From positions 3,685,501 to 3,749,500 of the forward strand of contig NZ_CP139089.1 in assembly GCF_038024855.1 (NCBI RefSeq): 64,000 bases of DNA, given 5' to 3'. The notes under the pieces are model-generated. The model ran no database searches, was not told the DNA's origin, and worked only from the letters and a program-made list of their open reading frames with translations. Positions 45,030-55,552 of this stretch are shown one piece after another; the first letter of the stretch is position 1; each line of letters begins with the position of its first letter. Made by a program: the position numbers and the translations under genes. The stretch comes from Methylocella tundrae. GTDB taxonomy: Bacteria; Pseudomonadota; Alphaproteobacteria; Rhizobiales; Beijerinckiaceae.

Positions 45030-45310
45030 CCGGAAGGGCGTCGCCGGCGCAGCCTGGCGAAGAGGAGGCTCCCCGCACGTCTTGCGTTGAGGGCGCCTTG
45101 GCGGCGGAGCGCGGATGGCAAGCTGATTGATTCAGCGGCGCCTCTCGCAAGGGACGCGGGCGACTGTCAAAAAAGAGTTTTAATCATCTGTTTCAATTTA
45201 CATTCGATTCGCGCTCCGTTACAGGCCGCGCGTCTCGCAACCAAGGCTGAATGAAGCTTGACCGGATTTCTCGCGCAAGGCGCTGAACGCGCCGCCAATG
45301 ACAGAGGGTC

Positions 45311-46384
45311 ATGAAAACTCTCGCCGCCGTCAGGAGCTTGCCGGCCCGGGACCGCCTGATGGCGGCGCGGCTCATCGACGCTTTGCCGGAAGGCGTGATC
45401 GTCATTGATGCGAGCGATCGCGTCGTCGCCGTCAATGCCCCGGCGCTGGCCCTTTTCCCGGCGCTGCGGCCTGATCTTTTGCTGGCGCGGGGGCTGCGCG
45501 CGCCGGATGTTCTCGACGCCGTCATGCGCGCGCGCGCCTCTGGCCGGCCGGAACGCGCCACGTGGCTCGATCGCGTGCCGGTCGAACGGTTCTTTGAACT
45601 CAACGTCGCTCCGATGGAGGGCCCCCCCGGTTCGGCGACGATGATCCTGACCTTGCGCGACCTCAGCGAGGCGCGGCGGGTCGAGCGCATGCGAGTCGAT
45701 TTCGTCGCCAACGCAAGCCATGAGCTGCGCACGCCGCTCGCTTCGCTGCTCGGCTTCGTCGAAACACTGCAAGGCCCGGCGCGTCACGACGAACAGGCGC
45801 GGGTGAAATTTCTAGGCATCATGCGGGAGCAGGCGAGGCGCATGACGCGCCTTGTCGATGATTTGCTGTCGCTGTCCCGCATCGAACAGAATCTGCATCT
45901 GCTGCCGCAGTCGCCGGTCGATCTTGTCACAATTCTTCGTCACATCGCTGACACACTCGCGCCGATGGCGCTGGAAAATAACACCGTCCTCCATGTCGAC
46001 GCGCCGGCCTCGGTGATCGTCCCCGGCGATCGCGACGAATTGTTGCGCGTTGTCGAAAATCTCGTCGAAAACGCGATCAAATATGGCGCGAGCGATCCTG
46101 GCTGCGAGGATCGAGACGTCGAGATCACGCTGCTTTCCCAGGAGCGTCACTGCGTGTTCAGCGTCCGCGATCACGGTCCTGGCATCGCGCCGGAACATTT
46201 GCCGCGCCTGACCGAGCGCTTCTATCGGGTGGACGCCGGCCAAAGCCGAGCTAAAGGGGGGACTGGGCTTGGCCTTGCCATCGTCAAGCATATCGTCGCG
46301 CGCCATCGCGGCCGTCTCGGCATTGAATCACTGCCTGAGCAGGGTTCGACATTCAGCGTGACCCTTCCGCTCTACGCGAGCTGA
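45311..46384 (+). CDS. phoR: PhoR sensor histidine kinase without membrane segments
   Basis: This 357-residue kinase senses phosphate status together with the Pst transporter and PhoU, and phosphorylates PhoB. A PAS-like domain (about 20-120; EGVIVIDASDRVVAVN) precedes the HisKA domain with the phospho-His in NASHELRTPLASL, then the N box VENLVENAIKYG, G1 VRDHGPGI and G2 GTGLGLAIVKH. Most PhoR proteins have N-terminal membrane helices; here none is present, and an in-frame stop at 45299-45301 excludes a longer start. It lies directly upstream of the Pho box and pstS. Confidence 0.9.
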   Translation: MKTLAAVRSLPARDRLMAARLIDALPEGVIVIDASDRVVAVNAPALALFPALRPDLLLARGLRAPDVLDAVMRARASGRPERATWLDRVPVERFFELNVAPMEGPPGSATMILTLRDLSEARRVERMRVDFVANASHELRTPLASLLGFVETLQGPARHDEQARVKFLGIMREQARRMTRLVDDLLSLSRIEQNLHLLPQSPVDLVTILRHIADTLAPMALENNTVLHVDAPASVIVPGDRDELLRVVENLVENAIKYGASDPGCEDRDVEITLLSQERHCVFSVRDHGPGIAPEHLPRLTERFYRVDAGQSRAKGGTGLGLAIVKHIVARHRGRLGIESLPEQGSTFSVTLPLYAS

Positions 46385-46397
46385 ATTTAAGCGGCCA

Positions 46398-46426
46398 CTG
46401 TCATGAAAGTGTCATGTAAGCTTCAT
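46398..46426 (+). promoter_or_regulatory. Pho box (PhoB binding site)
   Basis: Three 7-base direct repeats, CTGTCAT (46398), GTGTCAT (46409) and GCTTCAT (46420), are spaced exactly 11 bases apart with A-containing linkers. This is the tandem PhoB half-site arrangement. The box starts 13 bases past the phoR stop and lies about 150 bases before pstS, so it should drive pstSCAB-phoU-phoB under phosphate limitation. Confidence 0.9.
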
Positions 46427-46578
46427 ACGGAGCTCTTGAAGACCACTTAGTTTCGGCTGGTGGGCTGATTTGGAAACCCTGCCTTCGGCCTTCCACGGAG
46501 CGATGACGTGCGGGATTGGCGATTTACAGTTCGGCGTCCTGGCGCTCTCCATACATTCAGCCAACGAAGAGGCATTCG

Positions 46579-47622
46579 ATGAATTTCTCGTTCCTGCGAA
46601 CGGCGCTCGCGACCGTCGCGATAGGGCTCGCCGGCGGTGCGGCCGACGCGGCGGATATCTCCGGCGCCGGCGCCACATTTCCGTATCCGATTTATGCCAA
46701 ATGGGCGGATACCTATAAGAAGGAAACCGGTCTCGGACTGAACTATCAATCGATCGGTTCGGGCGGCGGGATCAAGCAGATCAAAGCCAAGACCGTGACG
46801 TTTGGCGCATCTGACATGCCGCTCAAGCCTGAGGAGCTCCAGGAAGCGGGCCTTGTGCAGTTTCCGACCGTGACTGGCGGTGATGTGCCGGTGGTCAGCC
46901 TCGACGGAATCAAGCCCGGTGAATTGCTGCTCGACGGCCCGACGCTCGCCAGGATTTTCCTCGGCGAGATCAAGACCTGGGATGACCCGGCGATCCAGAA
47001 GTTGAACCCAAAAGTGAAATTGCCGTCAATGGCGATCGTGGTCGTTCATCGTTCCGATGGGTCTGGAACGACATTCATCTGGACCGATTATCTCTCGAAG
47101 GTGAGCGCTGACTGGAAGTCCAAGGTCGGAGCCAGTACTGCTGTCGAATGGCCCGCGGGCATCGGCGCCAAGGGCAATGAAGGCGTCGCCAATAACGTCA
47201 TTCAGACGAGAGGCGCAATCGGCTACGTGGAATACGCCTACGCCAAACAGAACAAGATGACATTCGTCAATATGATCAACAAGGACGGCAAGTCCGTGGC
47301 CCCCGAGGCCGAGAGCTTCAAGGCCGCCGCCGCGAACGCCGACTGGGCTAATGCGCCGGGATTTTACCAGATCCTGACAGACCAGCCGGGCGCGCAGTCC
47401 TGGCCGATCGCGGGCGCCACTTTTATCCTGATGCACAAAGCGCCCCAGGACGACGCCGCCGCCGCTGCGGCTCTGAAGTTCTTTAGCTGGGCCTATGAGA
47501 AGGGCGATAAGGCCGCCGAGGAACTTGATTACGTACCGCTGCCTGACTCGGTTGTGGCTCTGATCAAGAAGGAATGGGCTACCGAAATCAAGGGCGCCGA
47601 CGGCAAGCCGCTTCTGAACTGA
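46579..47622 (+). CDS. pstS: Phosphate-binding protein PstS
   Basis: The 347-residue periplasmic binding protein captures phosphate for the PstCAB transporter. A Sec signal ([19 protein letters not shown]) ends near ADAAD. Binding-loop motifs are [32 protein letters not shown] and [16 protein letters not shown]. The ATG at 46579 follows AGAGG. It is the first gene behind the Pho box. Confidence 0.97.
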   Translation: MNFSFLRTALATVAIGLAGGAADAADISGAGATFPYPIYAKWADTYKKETGLGLNYQSIGSGGGIKQIKAKTVTFGASDMPLKPEELQEAGLVQFPTVTGGDVPVVSLDGIKPGELLLDGPTLARIFLGEIKTWDDPAIQKLNPKVKLPSMAIVVVHRSDGSGTTFIWTDYLSKVSADWKSKVGASTAVEWPAGIGAKGNEGVANNVIQTRGAIGYVEYAYAKQNKMTFVNMINKDGKSVAPEAESFKAAAANADWANAPGFYQILTDQPGAQSWPIAGATFILMHKAPQDDAAAAAALKFFSWAYEKGDKAAEELDYVPLPDSVVALIKKEWATEIKGADGKPLLN

Positions 47623-47687
47623 GACTTGCGGGAAGAGCGATTTCATCGACCTTCTTTGATCTGCTCGCATGGCGGGCGCCGTGACGA

Positions 47688-48740
47688 ATGACCCGGCGCC
47701 CCGGACGGTTCTTGGTGGAAACGAGAGTGAAAGACCTCAAGGAGAAGGCCGTGGTGGACCTCGCAGTCGACGGCGCCGTGTCCGGCAGGGCGCTGAGCCG
47801 GATCAGAATTCTAAACTGGCTGAAGCTCAAAGACCGAGGCTTCCGGCTGCTAACGCTCAGCGCCGCGCTCGCGGTTCTGCTCATTCTCGGCGGCGTCATC
47901 GGCTCCCTGATCGTCGGCTCCATTCCCGCCCTCAAGGCGTTTGGATTCGGCTTTCTCGGCACGCAGACATGGAACCCCGTGACGGAAAAATTCGGCGCGC
48001 TCGCGCCGATCTACGGCACGCTGGTGACGTCGGCGATCGCCATGATTTTCGCGGTGCCAATCGGCCTTGGCGTTGCAATCTTTCTGACCGAACTCTGCCC
48101 GCAGCCGCTGCGCCGCCCGATCGGCATTGCAATCGAGCTTCTGGCAGGAATCCCGTCGATCATCTACGGCATCTGGGGCCTTTTCGTCTTTGCGCCCTTT
48201 CTGCAAAGGCACATTCAGCCGGCGCTGATCGACACATTCGCGAACGTGCCCGTCCTCTCGTCGCTTTTCGCGGGGCCGCCCTATGGCATCGGCATTCTGA
48301 CAGCCGGCTTCATCCTCGCCATCATGGTGCTTCCCTTCGTCACTTCCATTTCGCGCGATGTGTTTGAAACCGTGCCCGTGGTGCTCAAGGAGGCGGCCTA
48401 TGGCTGCGGCTGCACGACCTGGGAAGTCATCCGGTCGATCGTTCTTCCCTACACGCGCATCGGCGTCATTGGCGGGGTCATGTTGGGCCTTGGCCGCGCG
48501 CTCGGCGAAACGATGGCCGTCACATTCGTCATTGGCAACGCGCATCGCATCTCGGGCTCGCTGCTTGCCCCCGGCACCACGATTTCGGCGAGCATCGCCA
48601 ATGAGTTCACCGAAGCGGTCGGAGACCTTTACACCTCCGCTTTGATCGCCCTCGGCCTCATCCTCTTCATCATCACGTTCTTCATTCTCGCGATCGCGCG
48701 CTACATGCTGATGCGGATTGAACGTCAGGCGGGGACTTGA
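47688..48740 (+). CDS. pstC: Phosphate ABC permease PstC
   Basis: A 350-residue permease with about six helices. Family features are the LGTQTWNPVTEKFGA segment and the EAAYGCGCTTWEVIRSI coupling loop. It pairs with PstA to form the phosphate channel. The N-terminus has a roughly 50-residue cytoplasmic extension; the ATG at 47688 has no strong ribosome site and an in-frame GTG at 47742 is an alternative. Confidence 0.95.
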   Translation: MTRRPGRFLVETRVKDLKEKAVVDLAVDGAVSGRALSRIRILNWLKLKDRGFRLLTLSAALAVLLILGGVIGSLIVGSIPALKAFGFGFLGTQTWNPVTEKFGALAPIYGTLVTSAIAMIFAVPIGLGVAIFLTELCPQPLRRPIGIAIELLAGIPSIIYGIWGLFVFAPFLQRHIQPALIDTFANVPVLSSLFAGPPYGIGILTAGFILAIMVLPFVTSISRDVFETVPVVLKEAAYGCGCTTWEVIRSIVLPYTRIGVIGGVMLGLGRALGETMAVTFVIGNAHRISGSLLAPGTTISASIANEFTEAVGDLYTSALIALGLILFIITFFILAIARYMLMRIERQAGT

Positions 48741-48743
48741 TTC

Positions 48744-49583
48744 ATGTCGCTTTACGGCCGGCGTCGGCGCACCAACAATATCTATCTGGGACTGTGCTAT
48801 GCCTCGACCGTGTTCGGGCTTGGATGGCTGGTCATTATTCTTCTCGAACTCTTCATTCAGGGCTTTGGCGGTCTGTCCCCGGCTGTCTTCACGCAGATGA
48901 CGCCGCCGCCGGGATCGGCCGGCGGCCTTCTGAACGCTATCGCGGGCAGCCTCGTCATCACCTTTCTTGGCGTCGCCATCGGCACGCCGCTCGGCCTCCT
49001 CGCCGGCACCTATATGGCCGAGTATGGGCGTCATACCAAGCTGACCTTTGTGGTGCGCTTCATCAATGACATTCTGCTCAGCGCGCCGTCCATCGTCATC
49101 GGCCTTTTCATATATGAGATCATGGTGGCGCGCGTCGGTCATTTCTCCGCCTACGCCGGAGCCTTTGCACTGGCGGTGATCGTGGTTCCCGTCGTCGTGC
49201 GCACGACCGAGGATATGCTGCTGCTCGTGCCCAATCCATTGCGGGAGGCGGCCAGCGCGCTTGGATTGCCGCGCTCCATCGTCATCAGCAAAGTGTCCTA
49301 TCGCGCGGCGCGCGCCGGCCTCATCACAGGCGTCCTTCTGGCGGTCGCCCGCGTCAGCGGGGAAACGGCGCCATTACTCTTCACCGCCCTCAACAATCAG
49401 TTCTTCAGCACCGATCTGAACGCGCCAATGTCGACCCTTCCGGTGGTCATCTTCCAGTTTGCGCTCAGCCCCTACAAGGAGTGGCAGCAGCTCGCCTGGG
49501 CCGGCGCTCTCATCATCACCCTTGCTGTGCTCGCCCTTTCCATCATCGCGCGCGTGCTCGGCGCCCAAAGGACCGCGAAATGA
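48744..49583 (+). CDS. pstA: Phosphate ABC permease PstA
   Basis: A 279-residue permease, partner of PstC, with six predicted helices. Motifs are [35 protein letters not shown] (coupling loop) and [15 protein letters not shown]. It starts three bases after pstC, and its stop overlaps the pstB start as ATGA. Confidence 0.96.
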   Translation: MSLYGRRRRTNNIYLGLCYASTVFGLGWLVIILLELFIQGFGGLSPAVFTQMTPPPGSAGGLLNAIAGSLVITFLGVAIGTPLGLLAGTYMAEYGRHTKLTFVVRFINDILLSAPSIVIGLFIYEIMVARVGHFSAYAGAFALAVIVVPVVVRTTEDMLLLVPNPLREAASALGLPRSIVISKVSYRAARAGLITGVLLAVARVSGETAPLLFTALNNQFFSTDLNAPMSTLPVVIFQFALSPYKEWQQLAWAGALIITLAVLALSIIARVLGAQRTAK

Positions 49584-50362
49584 CTGCGACGAACAACATC
49601 GCCAATCTGCCGCAGAAGGTCAGCGTTCGCGACCTCGATTTTTTCTACGGCGAGACTCACGCTTTGAAGAGCGTCAGCCTGCCGCTTTACACCAACAGAG
49701 TGACCTCTTTCATTGGACCGTCCGGCTGCGGAAAATCGACGCTGCTTCGCGTGCTGAACCGCATGTATGATCTCTATCCGAAGCAGAGGGCCGAGGGCGA
49801 AGTGCTGCTCGATGGCGAGAATATCCTGAAGCCGGATCAGGACCTCAATCTTCTGCGCTCCCGCGTCGGCATGGTGTTTCAAAAGCCGACGCCGTTTCCG
49901 ATGTCGATCTATGACAACATCGCTTTCGGCATCAAGCTCTATGAGAAAGTCAGCAAATCCGAGCTCGACGGCAGGGTTGAGGCGGCCTTGAAAGGCGCCG
50001 CGATCTGGACGGAGGTCAAGGATAAGCTGAAGGCCTCGGGCCTGTCGCTCTCCGGCGGCCAGCAGCAGCGGCTCTGCATCGCCCGCACCGTCGCCATTCA
50101 TCCAGAAGTGATCCTCCTGGACGAGCCTTGCTCGGCTCTCGATCCAATTTCGACGGCCAAGATCGAGGAGCTGATGGACGAGCTGAAGGAAAACTACACT
50201 CTTGCGATCGTCACGCATAATATGCAGCAGGCGGCGCGCTGCTCTGACTACACGGCCTTCATGTATCTTGGCGAGCTTATTGAATTCGGGGTGACATCGC
50301 ACGTGTTTACCTCGCCCGAGAAAAAGCAGACGCAGAACTATATCACCGGCCGGTTCGGCTGA
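49580..50362 (+). CDS. pstB: Phosphate ABC ATPase PstB
   Basis: A 260-residue ATPase with Walker [10 protein letters not shown], the signature [10 protein letters not shown], Walker B VILLDEP and switch His in THNMQQAAR. The PstB-typical [14 protein letters not shown] is present. It energises PstSCA phosphate uptake. The start at 49580 is coupled to pstA; longer frames read into pstA are rejected. Confidence 0.97.
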   Translation: MTATNNIANLPQKVSVRDLDFFYGETHALKSVSLPLYTNRVTSFIGPSGCGKSTLLRVLNRMYDLYPKQRAEGEVLLDGENILKPDQDLNLLRSRVGMVFQKPTPFPMSIYDNIAFGIKLYEKVSKSELDGRVEAALKGAAIWTEVKDKLKASGLSLSGGQQQRLCIARTVAIHPEVILLDEPCSALDPISTAKIEELMDELKENYTLAIVTHNMQQAARCSDYTAFMYLGELIEFGVTSHVFTSPEKKQTQNYITGRFG

Positions 50363-50391
50363 TTGCTCGCCAGGGCTTCGAGGAACACGAC

Positions 50392-51105
50392 ATGTCCGAT
50401 CATATTGTGAGAGCTTACGACGCGGAACTTGAGGGCCTCGGCCAAAAGATCGCGGAAATGGGCGGTATCGCTGAAAAAATGCTGTCCGACGCGATGGACG
50501 CCCTCGCCGATTTCGACACGCAGCTTGCGCATGCGACAATCGCCAGCGATCCGCGCCTCGACACGCTGCAACGCGAGATCGAGGAGCAGGCGATCTTAAC
50601 GATCGCGCGGCGCCAGCCTCTCGCCGTTGACCTGCGCGAGATCATCGCGACCATCAGAATATCGAACGATCTCGAACGCGTTGGCGATCTCGCCAAGAAT
50701 ATCGCCAAACGCGCCATCAAGGTCGCCGCCGACGTGCGTATTCCGCGCGCCATCGTCGGCCTCAAGTCGATGCACGATTCCGCCGCGATCCTGTTGAAGG
50801 ACGTGCTCGACGCCTATTCGCAGCGCGACGCCGCGCGCGCGCGCGAAGTCTGGACCTATGACGCCGATCTCGACTCTCTTGAAGACTCGGTCTTTCGCGA
50901 CCTGCTGACCTTCATGATGGAGGATCCGCGCAATATTTCATTCTGCGCGCATCTTTTGTTCTGTTCAAAAAACATCGAGCGCATAGGCGATCACGCCACC
51001 AATATCGCCGAGACGGTGGTCTATCTCGTGACCGGCGAAACCATGCCGGCCGATCGTCCGAAGGGCCGCAGTGTTCTTTCCGAATTGCCGACCGCAGCGG
51101 GTTGA
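50392..51105 (+). CDS. phoU: Phosphate-signalling regulator PhoU
   Basis: A 237-residue all-helical protein with two PhoU repeats. The metal-binding type motifs ERVGDLAKNIAKR and ERIGDHATNIAE are spaced as usual. It links Pst activity to PhoR and keeps the regulon off when phosphate is plentiful. It lies 29 bases after pstB and ends near the phoB start. Confidence 0.96.
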   Translation: MSDHIVRAYDAELEGLGQKIAEMGGIAEKMLSDAMDALADFDTQLAHATIASDPRLDTLQREIEEQAILTIARRQPLAVDLREIIATIRISNDLERVGDLAKNIAKRAIKVAADVRIPRAIVGLKSMHDSAAILLKDVLDAYSQRDAARAREVWTYDADLDSLEDSVFRDLLTFMMEDPRNISFCAHLLFCSKNIERIGDHATNIAETVVYLVTGETMPADRPKGRSVLSELPTAAG

Positions 51106-51110
51106 AATCC

Positions 51111-51872
51111 ATGAGCGAAATTCAGACTTCCGTTGAAACCCGGACCGGCGCGGGACGCGGCCTCTCCGCGACGCCAGCTCCCCGCATTCTCGTTGTCGAG
51201 GACGAAGCCGCTTTGAGCCTGCTCCTCGCCTACAACCTCGAGGCGGAGGGTTTTGTCGTCGATCGCGTCGAGCGCGGCGACGAGGCCGAAATCAGGCTGA
51301 GTGAAGTCATCCCCGATCTCATCATTCTCGACTGGATGCTGCCAGGCGTCTCCGGCCTCGAGATCTGCCGCCGGCTTCGCGCGCGCGAGGTCACCCGCAC
51401 GCTTCCGGTCATCATGCTGACGGCGCGCGGCGAGGAAAGCGAGCGCGTGCGCGGCCTTTCGATCGGCGCCGACGACTATGTGGTCAAGCCGTTTTCAGTG
51501 CCCGAACTCATGGCGCGCGTTCGCGCTCTGCTGCGGCGGGCGCGGCCGGACCGCGTCGCCGGCGTCCTTTCGGCGGGGGATCTTGAACTCGATCGGCAGA
51601 ACTGGCGCGTTCATCGCGGCTCGCGCGACGTCCACCTCGGACCGACGGAGTTTCGCCTGCTTGAACATTTGATGGAAAAGCCCGGCCGGGTTTTTTCGCG
51701 CGCGCAATTGCTGGATAGCGTCTGGGGCCTTTCGGCGGAAATCGACGAGCGCACGGTCGACGTGCATGTCGGGCGTTTGCGTAAAGCTCTGTCGAACACG
51801 GGTGAAAGGGATCCGATCCGCACCGTGCGGGGAGCCGGCTATTCCTTCGATGAGACGTTCAGCAAGGCATAG
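51111..51872 (+). CDS. phoB: Phosphate regulon response regulator PhoB
   Basis: The 253-residue OmpR-type regulator has a receiver domain with acidic pair VVEDEAA, phospho-Asp in IILDWMLPG, and Lys in VVKPFSVPE. A winged-helix domain follows (about 155-250) with RTVDVHVGRLRKAL. It carries a roughly 25-residue extension before the receiver. It binds Pho boxes such as 46398-46426, completing the feedback loop. ATG 51111 is used; a TTG overlapping the phoU stop is possible. Confidence 0.95.
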   Translation: MSEIQTSVETRTGAGRGLSATPAPRILVVEDEAALSLLLAYNLEAEGFVVDRVERGDEAEIRLSEVIPDLIILDWMLPGVSGLEICRRLRAREVTRTLPVIMLTARGEESERVRGLSIGADDYVVKPFSVPELMARVRALLRRARPDRVAGVLSAGDLELDRQNWRVHRGSRDVHLGPTEFRLLEHLMEKPGRVFSRAQLLDSVWGLSAEIDERTVDVHVGRLRKALSNTGERDPIRTVRGAGYSFDETFSKA

Positions 51873-52150
51873 CCACGATCTGGAACGCGCGCCGGTTTTT
51901 CGGTTTTCAGACAAGATCATGCGGCGGTTGCAGCGCGCATGATCGCCAAAAAGAAGCGCCGGGAGCTGGCCAAAAGGCAAGCTGGCGGAACGGGCTCTTT
52001 TTCACATTGGACTGCGATCGGCGGAGGATGGGCCTCGCCGCTCCTGCGGGCAAAGCCAGATTATCGGCGTGCAAAAGACCGGCTGCGCCGCGACGGGGCG
52101 CGCGGAGCCGCAGGTGGCCTTGCGCTTAAAACCAGCGGAGCGCTGCGCCT
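51873..52150. other. Intergenic stretch between convergent phoB and gcrA
   Basis: No gene or clear terminator is seen. The short frames present are arginine-rich chance frames. Confidence 0.4.
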
Positions 52151-52756
52151 TCAGCTTGACTTCTGCGGGCGCTGGCGGCGTCGATCCTGCTGCGGCTGAT
52201 AGGCGATAGCGGCGTGGCATCCGCAATAGGGGCCTTCGCCCGGCGTCTTGCGCGCGCCGCAAAAGCGAAAGTCCGCCTGTGTCGGATCGCCGATCGGCCA
52301 CCTGCACATGGACTCGCGCAATTCCAGCATCGTTACCGGCTCAGCGATCGGAACGACGACGTCGCGGTTTGGCGCGGGCGCCGGCGTTGCAAAAGCCACG
52401 GGCTGAACGGCCAAGGCCGTATTGCCGCGAATGAAGCTTGTGTTCGGCGAGATCTGGGCCTGCGCGAGATGGCCTGAAACGCCGTGTCCGTGGCCGCCCT
52501 GCGTTGGCCCGCCCCGGCTTTGCGCCGGATGCGGCGCCGGCCGGCCGGCGTGCGGGCGCACGGGCGGTTTCGACGCCTGTTGCGTGGCGGGCGGGGCGTC
52601 AGCCTTGGTCCGGCCCGAAAGCCCGAGCCGGTACACCTTGCCGATGACGGCGTTGCGGGTCAGTCCATTTGCGAGTTCGCTCGCGATCTTGCTGGCGCTC
52701 ATGCCTTGGAGCCAGAGCTTTTGCAGCAACTCGATGCGTTCATCGGTCCAGGACAT
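52151..52756 (-). CDS. gcrA: GcrA cell-cycle regulator
   Basis: GcrA is an alphaproteobacterial sigma-70 cofactor that activates promoters carrying methylated GANTC sites. The N-terminal SWTDERIELLQKLW, then GLTRNAVIGKVYRLGLSGR, is the family's DNA-binding signature. A Pro/Ala/Gly-rich linker (about 50-120) leads to the C-terminal CRWPIGDP motif with nearby Cys and His (FCGARKTPGEGPYCGCHAA) that binds RNA polymerase sigma-70. ATG 52756 follows AGGAGACC. This gene supports placement of the genome in Alphaproteobacteria. Confidence 0.95.
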   Translation of the reverse strand: MSWTDERIELLQKLWLQGMSASKIASELANGLTRNAVIGKVYRLGLSGRTKADAPPATQQASKPPVRPHAGRPAPHPAQSRGGPTQGGHGHGVSGHLAQAQISPNTSFIRGNTALAVQPVAFATPAPAPNRDVVVPIAEPVTMLELRESMCRWPIGDPTQADFRFCGARKTPGEGPYCGCHAAIAYQPQQDRRRQRPQKSS

Positions 52757-53245
52757 CACGGTCTCCTAGATTTGAGGCGATCTGAAATTCGAAGGTCTGA
52801 CAATGCATTTGAAGCGAGCGCTCATCGAAAGAATCCGTAACAACAAGTTCGATCTTGGGAGCATTTCCCAATGGCGTCGTCATCGCTGCGACCTGAGACC
52901 GGCGCCAGTCGGCCTTACACTGCTCGAACGAAGTTCGAGGCCGCTTGCCCGCCGCACGACATGTCGTAGCTCCTATGCCGAACGCTACACTAGGTGTTGA
53001 ATCTCACGCAAGCTTCGCGACAGTCCTCAAAACGTTTTCAACAGATGTTCCGCTGGACGCGTAGAAGAACCCGGGATTGGGCGCTGATCCATCGGCGCCG
53101 GAGATCGGCGGCGCGTCAGGTTTATTCCTCATCCGAGGCGCGTCGAACTCTGCGTCCCGCCGCGCCGCCAAAAGTGGTGGAGGCGGCTTGCGCCGGGCTG
53201 GCCCGGCGGATGCGCGAAGGCTTGCGCCGTGAGCGCCCATTCGAT
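52757..53245. other. Intergenic stretch between divergent gcrA and argD
   Basis: No convincing gene or RNA was found. Short frames on both strands lack ribosome sites and are arginine-rich. The argD promoter and leader hairpin lie just to the right, at 53246-53306. Confidence 0.4.
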
Positions 53246-53273
53246 TTGACAGACCGGAGGGAATGCCTAGATT
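53246..53273 (+). promoter_or_regulatory. Sigma-70 promoter for argD-argF-hslO
   Basis: TTGACA at 53246-53251 is a perfect -35; TAGATT at 53268-53273 follows after 16 bases as a -10. A start near 53280 would give a leader of about 80 bases to argD. Confidence 0.55.
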
Positions 53274-53287
53274 AAAAGGAGCAGTTT

Positions 53288-53306
53288 TGCCGCCCGCTGG
53301 GCGGCA
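53288..53306 (+). promoter_or_regulatory. Leader hairpin before argD
   Basis: TGCCGCCC and GGGCGGCA form a perfect 8-base stem with a 3-base loop, followed by TTTGATTTTG. It would lie within the first 30 bases of the argD transcript, so it is either a 5' stabilising hairpin or a weak terminator for upstream transcripts. Confidence 0.5.
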
Positions 53307-53360
53307 TTTGATTTTGAAGGTCGCAATCGAACCTTCGAGCCTGTAACCCGGAGCGAAACC

Positions 53361-54566
53361 GTGACTTCGTCGCTGCTTCCCACCTATGCCCGCGCTGATC
53401 TTGCCTTCGACCATGGAAATGGCGTTTGGCTGACCGCGACGACGGGTGAGCGATATCTCGATTTCGGCGCCGGCATCGCGGTGGCCTCGCTCGGCTATTC
53501 GCATCCCCATCTTGTCGAAGCCTTGGTCAAACAGGGCGGCAAGCTTTGGCATACCTCGAACCTCTTTCAGATTCCTGAGGCCGAACGTCTCGCCGCGCGC
53601 CTCACCGAGGCGACGTTCGCCGATTATGTGTTCTTCACCAATTCGGGCGCTGAAGCGGTCGAGGGCGCGATCAAGACCGCGCGCAAATATCAGTCGGCCT
53701 GCGGCCATCCGGACAAATATCGCATCATCACCTTCAAGGGCGCGTTCCACGGGCGGACCATCGCGACGGTCTCGGCCGGCGGAAACCCAAAGTACATGGA
53801 GGGCTTCGGCCCGAAGCTCGAGGGCTTCGACAATGTCGAGTTTGGCGATCTCGAAGCGGCGAAGGCCGCCATCGGTCCGCACACCGGCGCCATATTGGTC
53901 GAGCCGATCCAGGGCGAGGCAGGCATTCGCGTCGGCTCGGCCGAGTTTTTACGCGGCCTGCGCGCGTTTTGCGACGAGCACGGCCTCCTTCTCGTCCTCG
54001 ATGAGGTGCAGACCGGCATCGGCCGGACCGGCAAATTCTTCGCTTGCGAACATTCGGGGATCAAGCCGGACATCATGGCGGTCGCCAAGGGTATCGGCGG
54101 CGGATTTCCGCTTGGCGCCTTCCTCGCGACGCGCGAGGCCGCCAAAGGCATGGTCGTCGGCACGCATGGGACGACCTATGGCGGCAATCCGCTCGCAACC
54201 AGCGTCGGCAATGCTGTTCTCGACGTCGTTTTGAAGCCAGGCTTCCTTGCTGATGTGGCGTCGCTCGGCGCGACGCTGAAGCGAGGCCTCGTCGGCCTGC
54301 AAAATGCGCATCCCGGGGTCATCGCCGAGATTCGCGGCGAGGGTCTGATGCTCGGAATCGCCTTGCGCGTCCCCGTCGCCGATTTCGTCGCCGCCGCGCG
54401 GGCCGAAAAGATTGTGGTCATCCCCGCCGGCGACAATGTCGCCCGCGTGCTGCCGCCCTTGATCATTACCGAGGAAGAGATCGCCGAAGGGCTGAGCCGT
54501 CTCGACGCCGCGTGCAGGCATTTCGAAAGCAGCCAAGCTGCCGCCCTGAGCGAGGCTGAGGGATGA
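53361..54566 (+). CDS. argD: Acetylornithine aminotransferase
   Basis: ArgD transaminates N-acetylglutamate semialdehyde in arginine synthesis and may also serve lysine synthesis. The 401-residue class III aminotransferase shows [18 protein letters not shown], the [11 protein letters not shown] loop, [12 protein letters not shown] and the PLP lysine in [17 protein letters not shown] 53361 has GGAG upstream. Its stop overlaps the argF start. Confidence 0.96.
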   Translation: MTSSLLPTYARADLAFDHGNGVWLTATTGERYLDFGAGIAVASLGYSHPHLVEALVKQGGKLWHTSNLFQIPEAERLAARLTEATFADYVFFTNSGAEAVEGAIKTARKYQSACGHPDKYRIITFKGAFHGRTIATVSAGGNPKYMEGFGPKLEGFDNVEFGDLEAAKAAIGPHTGAILVEPIQGEAGIRVGSAEFLRGLRAFCDEHGLLLVLDEVQTGIGRTGKFFACEHSGIKPDIMAVAKGIGGGFPLGAFLATREAAKGMVVGTHGTTYGGNPLATSVGNAVLDVVLKPGFLADVASLGATLKRGLVGLQNAHPGVIAEIRGEGLMLGIALRVPVADFVAAARAEKIVVIPAGDNVARVLPPLIITEEEIAEGLSRLDAACRHFESSQAAALSEAEG

Positions 54567-55552
54567 GCCGCTCCAACCCCGACGACAGGGTCGCGATCCG
54601 GCATTTTCTCGATCTTTCGGAAATCCCGGCGTCCGATCTTCGCACTATTCTCGACGTCTCCGCCGCCATCAAATCCACGCGGCGTAAAGGGCGGCGCGCA
54701 GCGGAGCAGCCGCTCGCGGGCAAGGTCCTCGCGATGATCTTCGACAAGCCGTCGACGCGCACGCGCGTGTCGTTCGATCTCGCCATGCGCGAACTCGGCG
54801 GCGAGACGATCATGCTCACCGGCAAGGAAATGCAGCTCGGCCGCGGCGAGACGATCGCAGATACGGCGCGCGTCCTGTCGCGTTTTGTCGACGCAATCGT
54901 CATCCGCATCCTCGAACATGACGACATGATCGAGCTCGCTCGCTACGCCGGCGTGCCGGTGGTGAATGGGCTGACGAAGCGGTCCCATCCCTGTCAGGTC
55001 ATGGCCGACGTCATGACCTTCGAGGAGCACAAGGGGCCGATCAAAGGCCGCACGATCGCCTGGTCGGGCGACGCCAATAATGTTCTCGCCAGCTGGGTTC
55101 ACGCCGCCGAGCGCTTCGACTTTTCGCTGAACGTCGCGACGCCGGCGGAGCTGGAGTTGCCGCGTGACCTCATCGACTGGGCGCGTCGTTCCGGCGCGCG
55201 CCTCAACGTCACGCGCGATCCCTTCGAGGCGGTCGACGGGGCGGACGCGGTCGTCTCCGATTGCTGGGTGTCGATGGGGGACAAGGACGAGGCGTTCAGG
55301 CACAATCTGCTGGCGCCCTATCAGGTCAACGCCAAACTCATGGCCGCCGCCGCGAGCGACGCGATCTTCATGCACTGCCTTCCGGCCCATCGCGGCGAGG
55401 AGGTTACGGACGAGGTCATCGACGGGCCGCAATCGGTCGTGTTCGATGAAGCCGAAAACCGGCTGCACGCGCAAAAAGGGATTCTCGCCTGGTGCCTTGA
55501 AGATATGATGCTGCTGCAGGACGGGAAGACGCCGGGAGGGGCGAGAGCATGA
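54563..55552 (+). CDS. argF: Ornithine carbamoyltransferase
   Basis: ArgF makes citrulline from ornithine and carbamoyl phosphate. The 329-residue protein carries the carbamoyl-phosphate loop [22 protein letters not shown] and the ornithine-site [12 protein letters not shown]. It overlaps argD (ATGA) and hslO (ATGA), so the three genes are translationally coupled. Confidence 0.97.
   Translation: MSRSNPDDRVAIRHFLDLSEIPASDLRTILDVSAAIKSTRRKGRRAAEQPLAGKVLAMIFDKPSTRTRVSFDLAMRELGGETIMLTGKEMQLGRGETIADTARVLSRFVDAIVIRILEHDDMIELARYAGVPVVNGLTKRSHPCQVMADVMTFEEHKGPIKGRTIAWSGDANNVLASWVHAAERFDFSLNVATPAELELPRDLIDWARRSGARLNVTRDPFEAVDGADAVVSDCWVSMGDKDEAFRHNLLAPYQVNAKLMAAAASDAIFMHCLPAHRGEEVTDEVIDGPQSVVFDEAENRLHAQKGILAWCLEDMMLLQDGKTPGGARA

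Noticed and set aside
47850..49142. Minus-strand open frame opposite pstC and pstA
   Set aside because: Antisense to two well-recognised permeases; the translation is polar low-complexity sequence.
53287..53346. 19-residue leader peptide before argD
   Set aside because: It starts with TTG behind AAGGAG, but that ribosome site would lie upstream of the predicted transcription start, and no arginine codon run is present.
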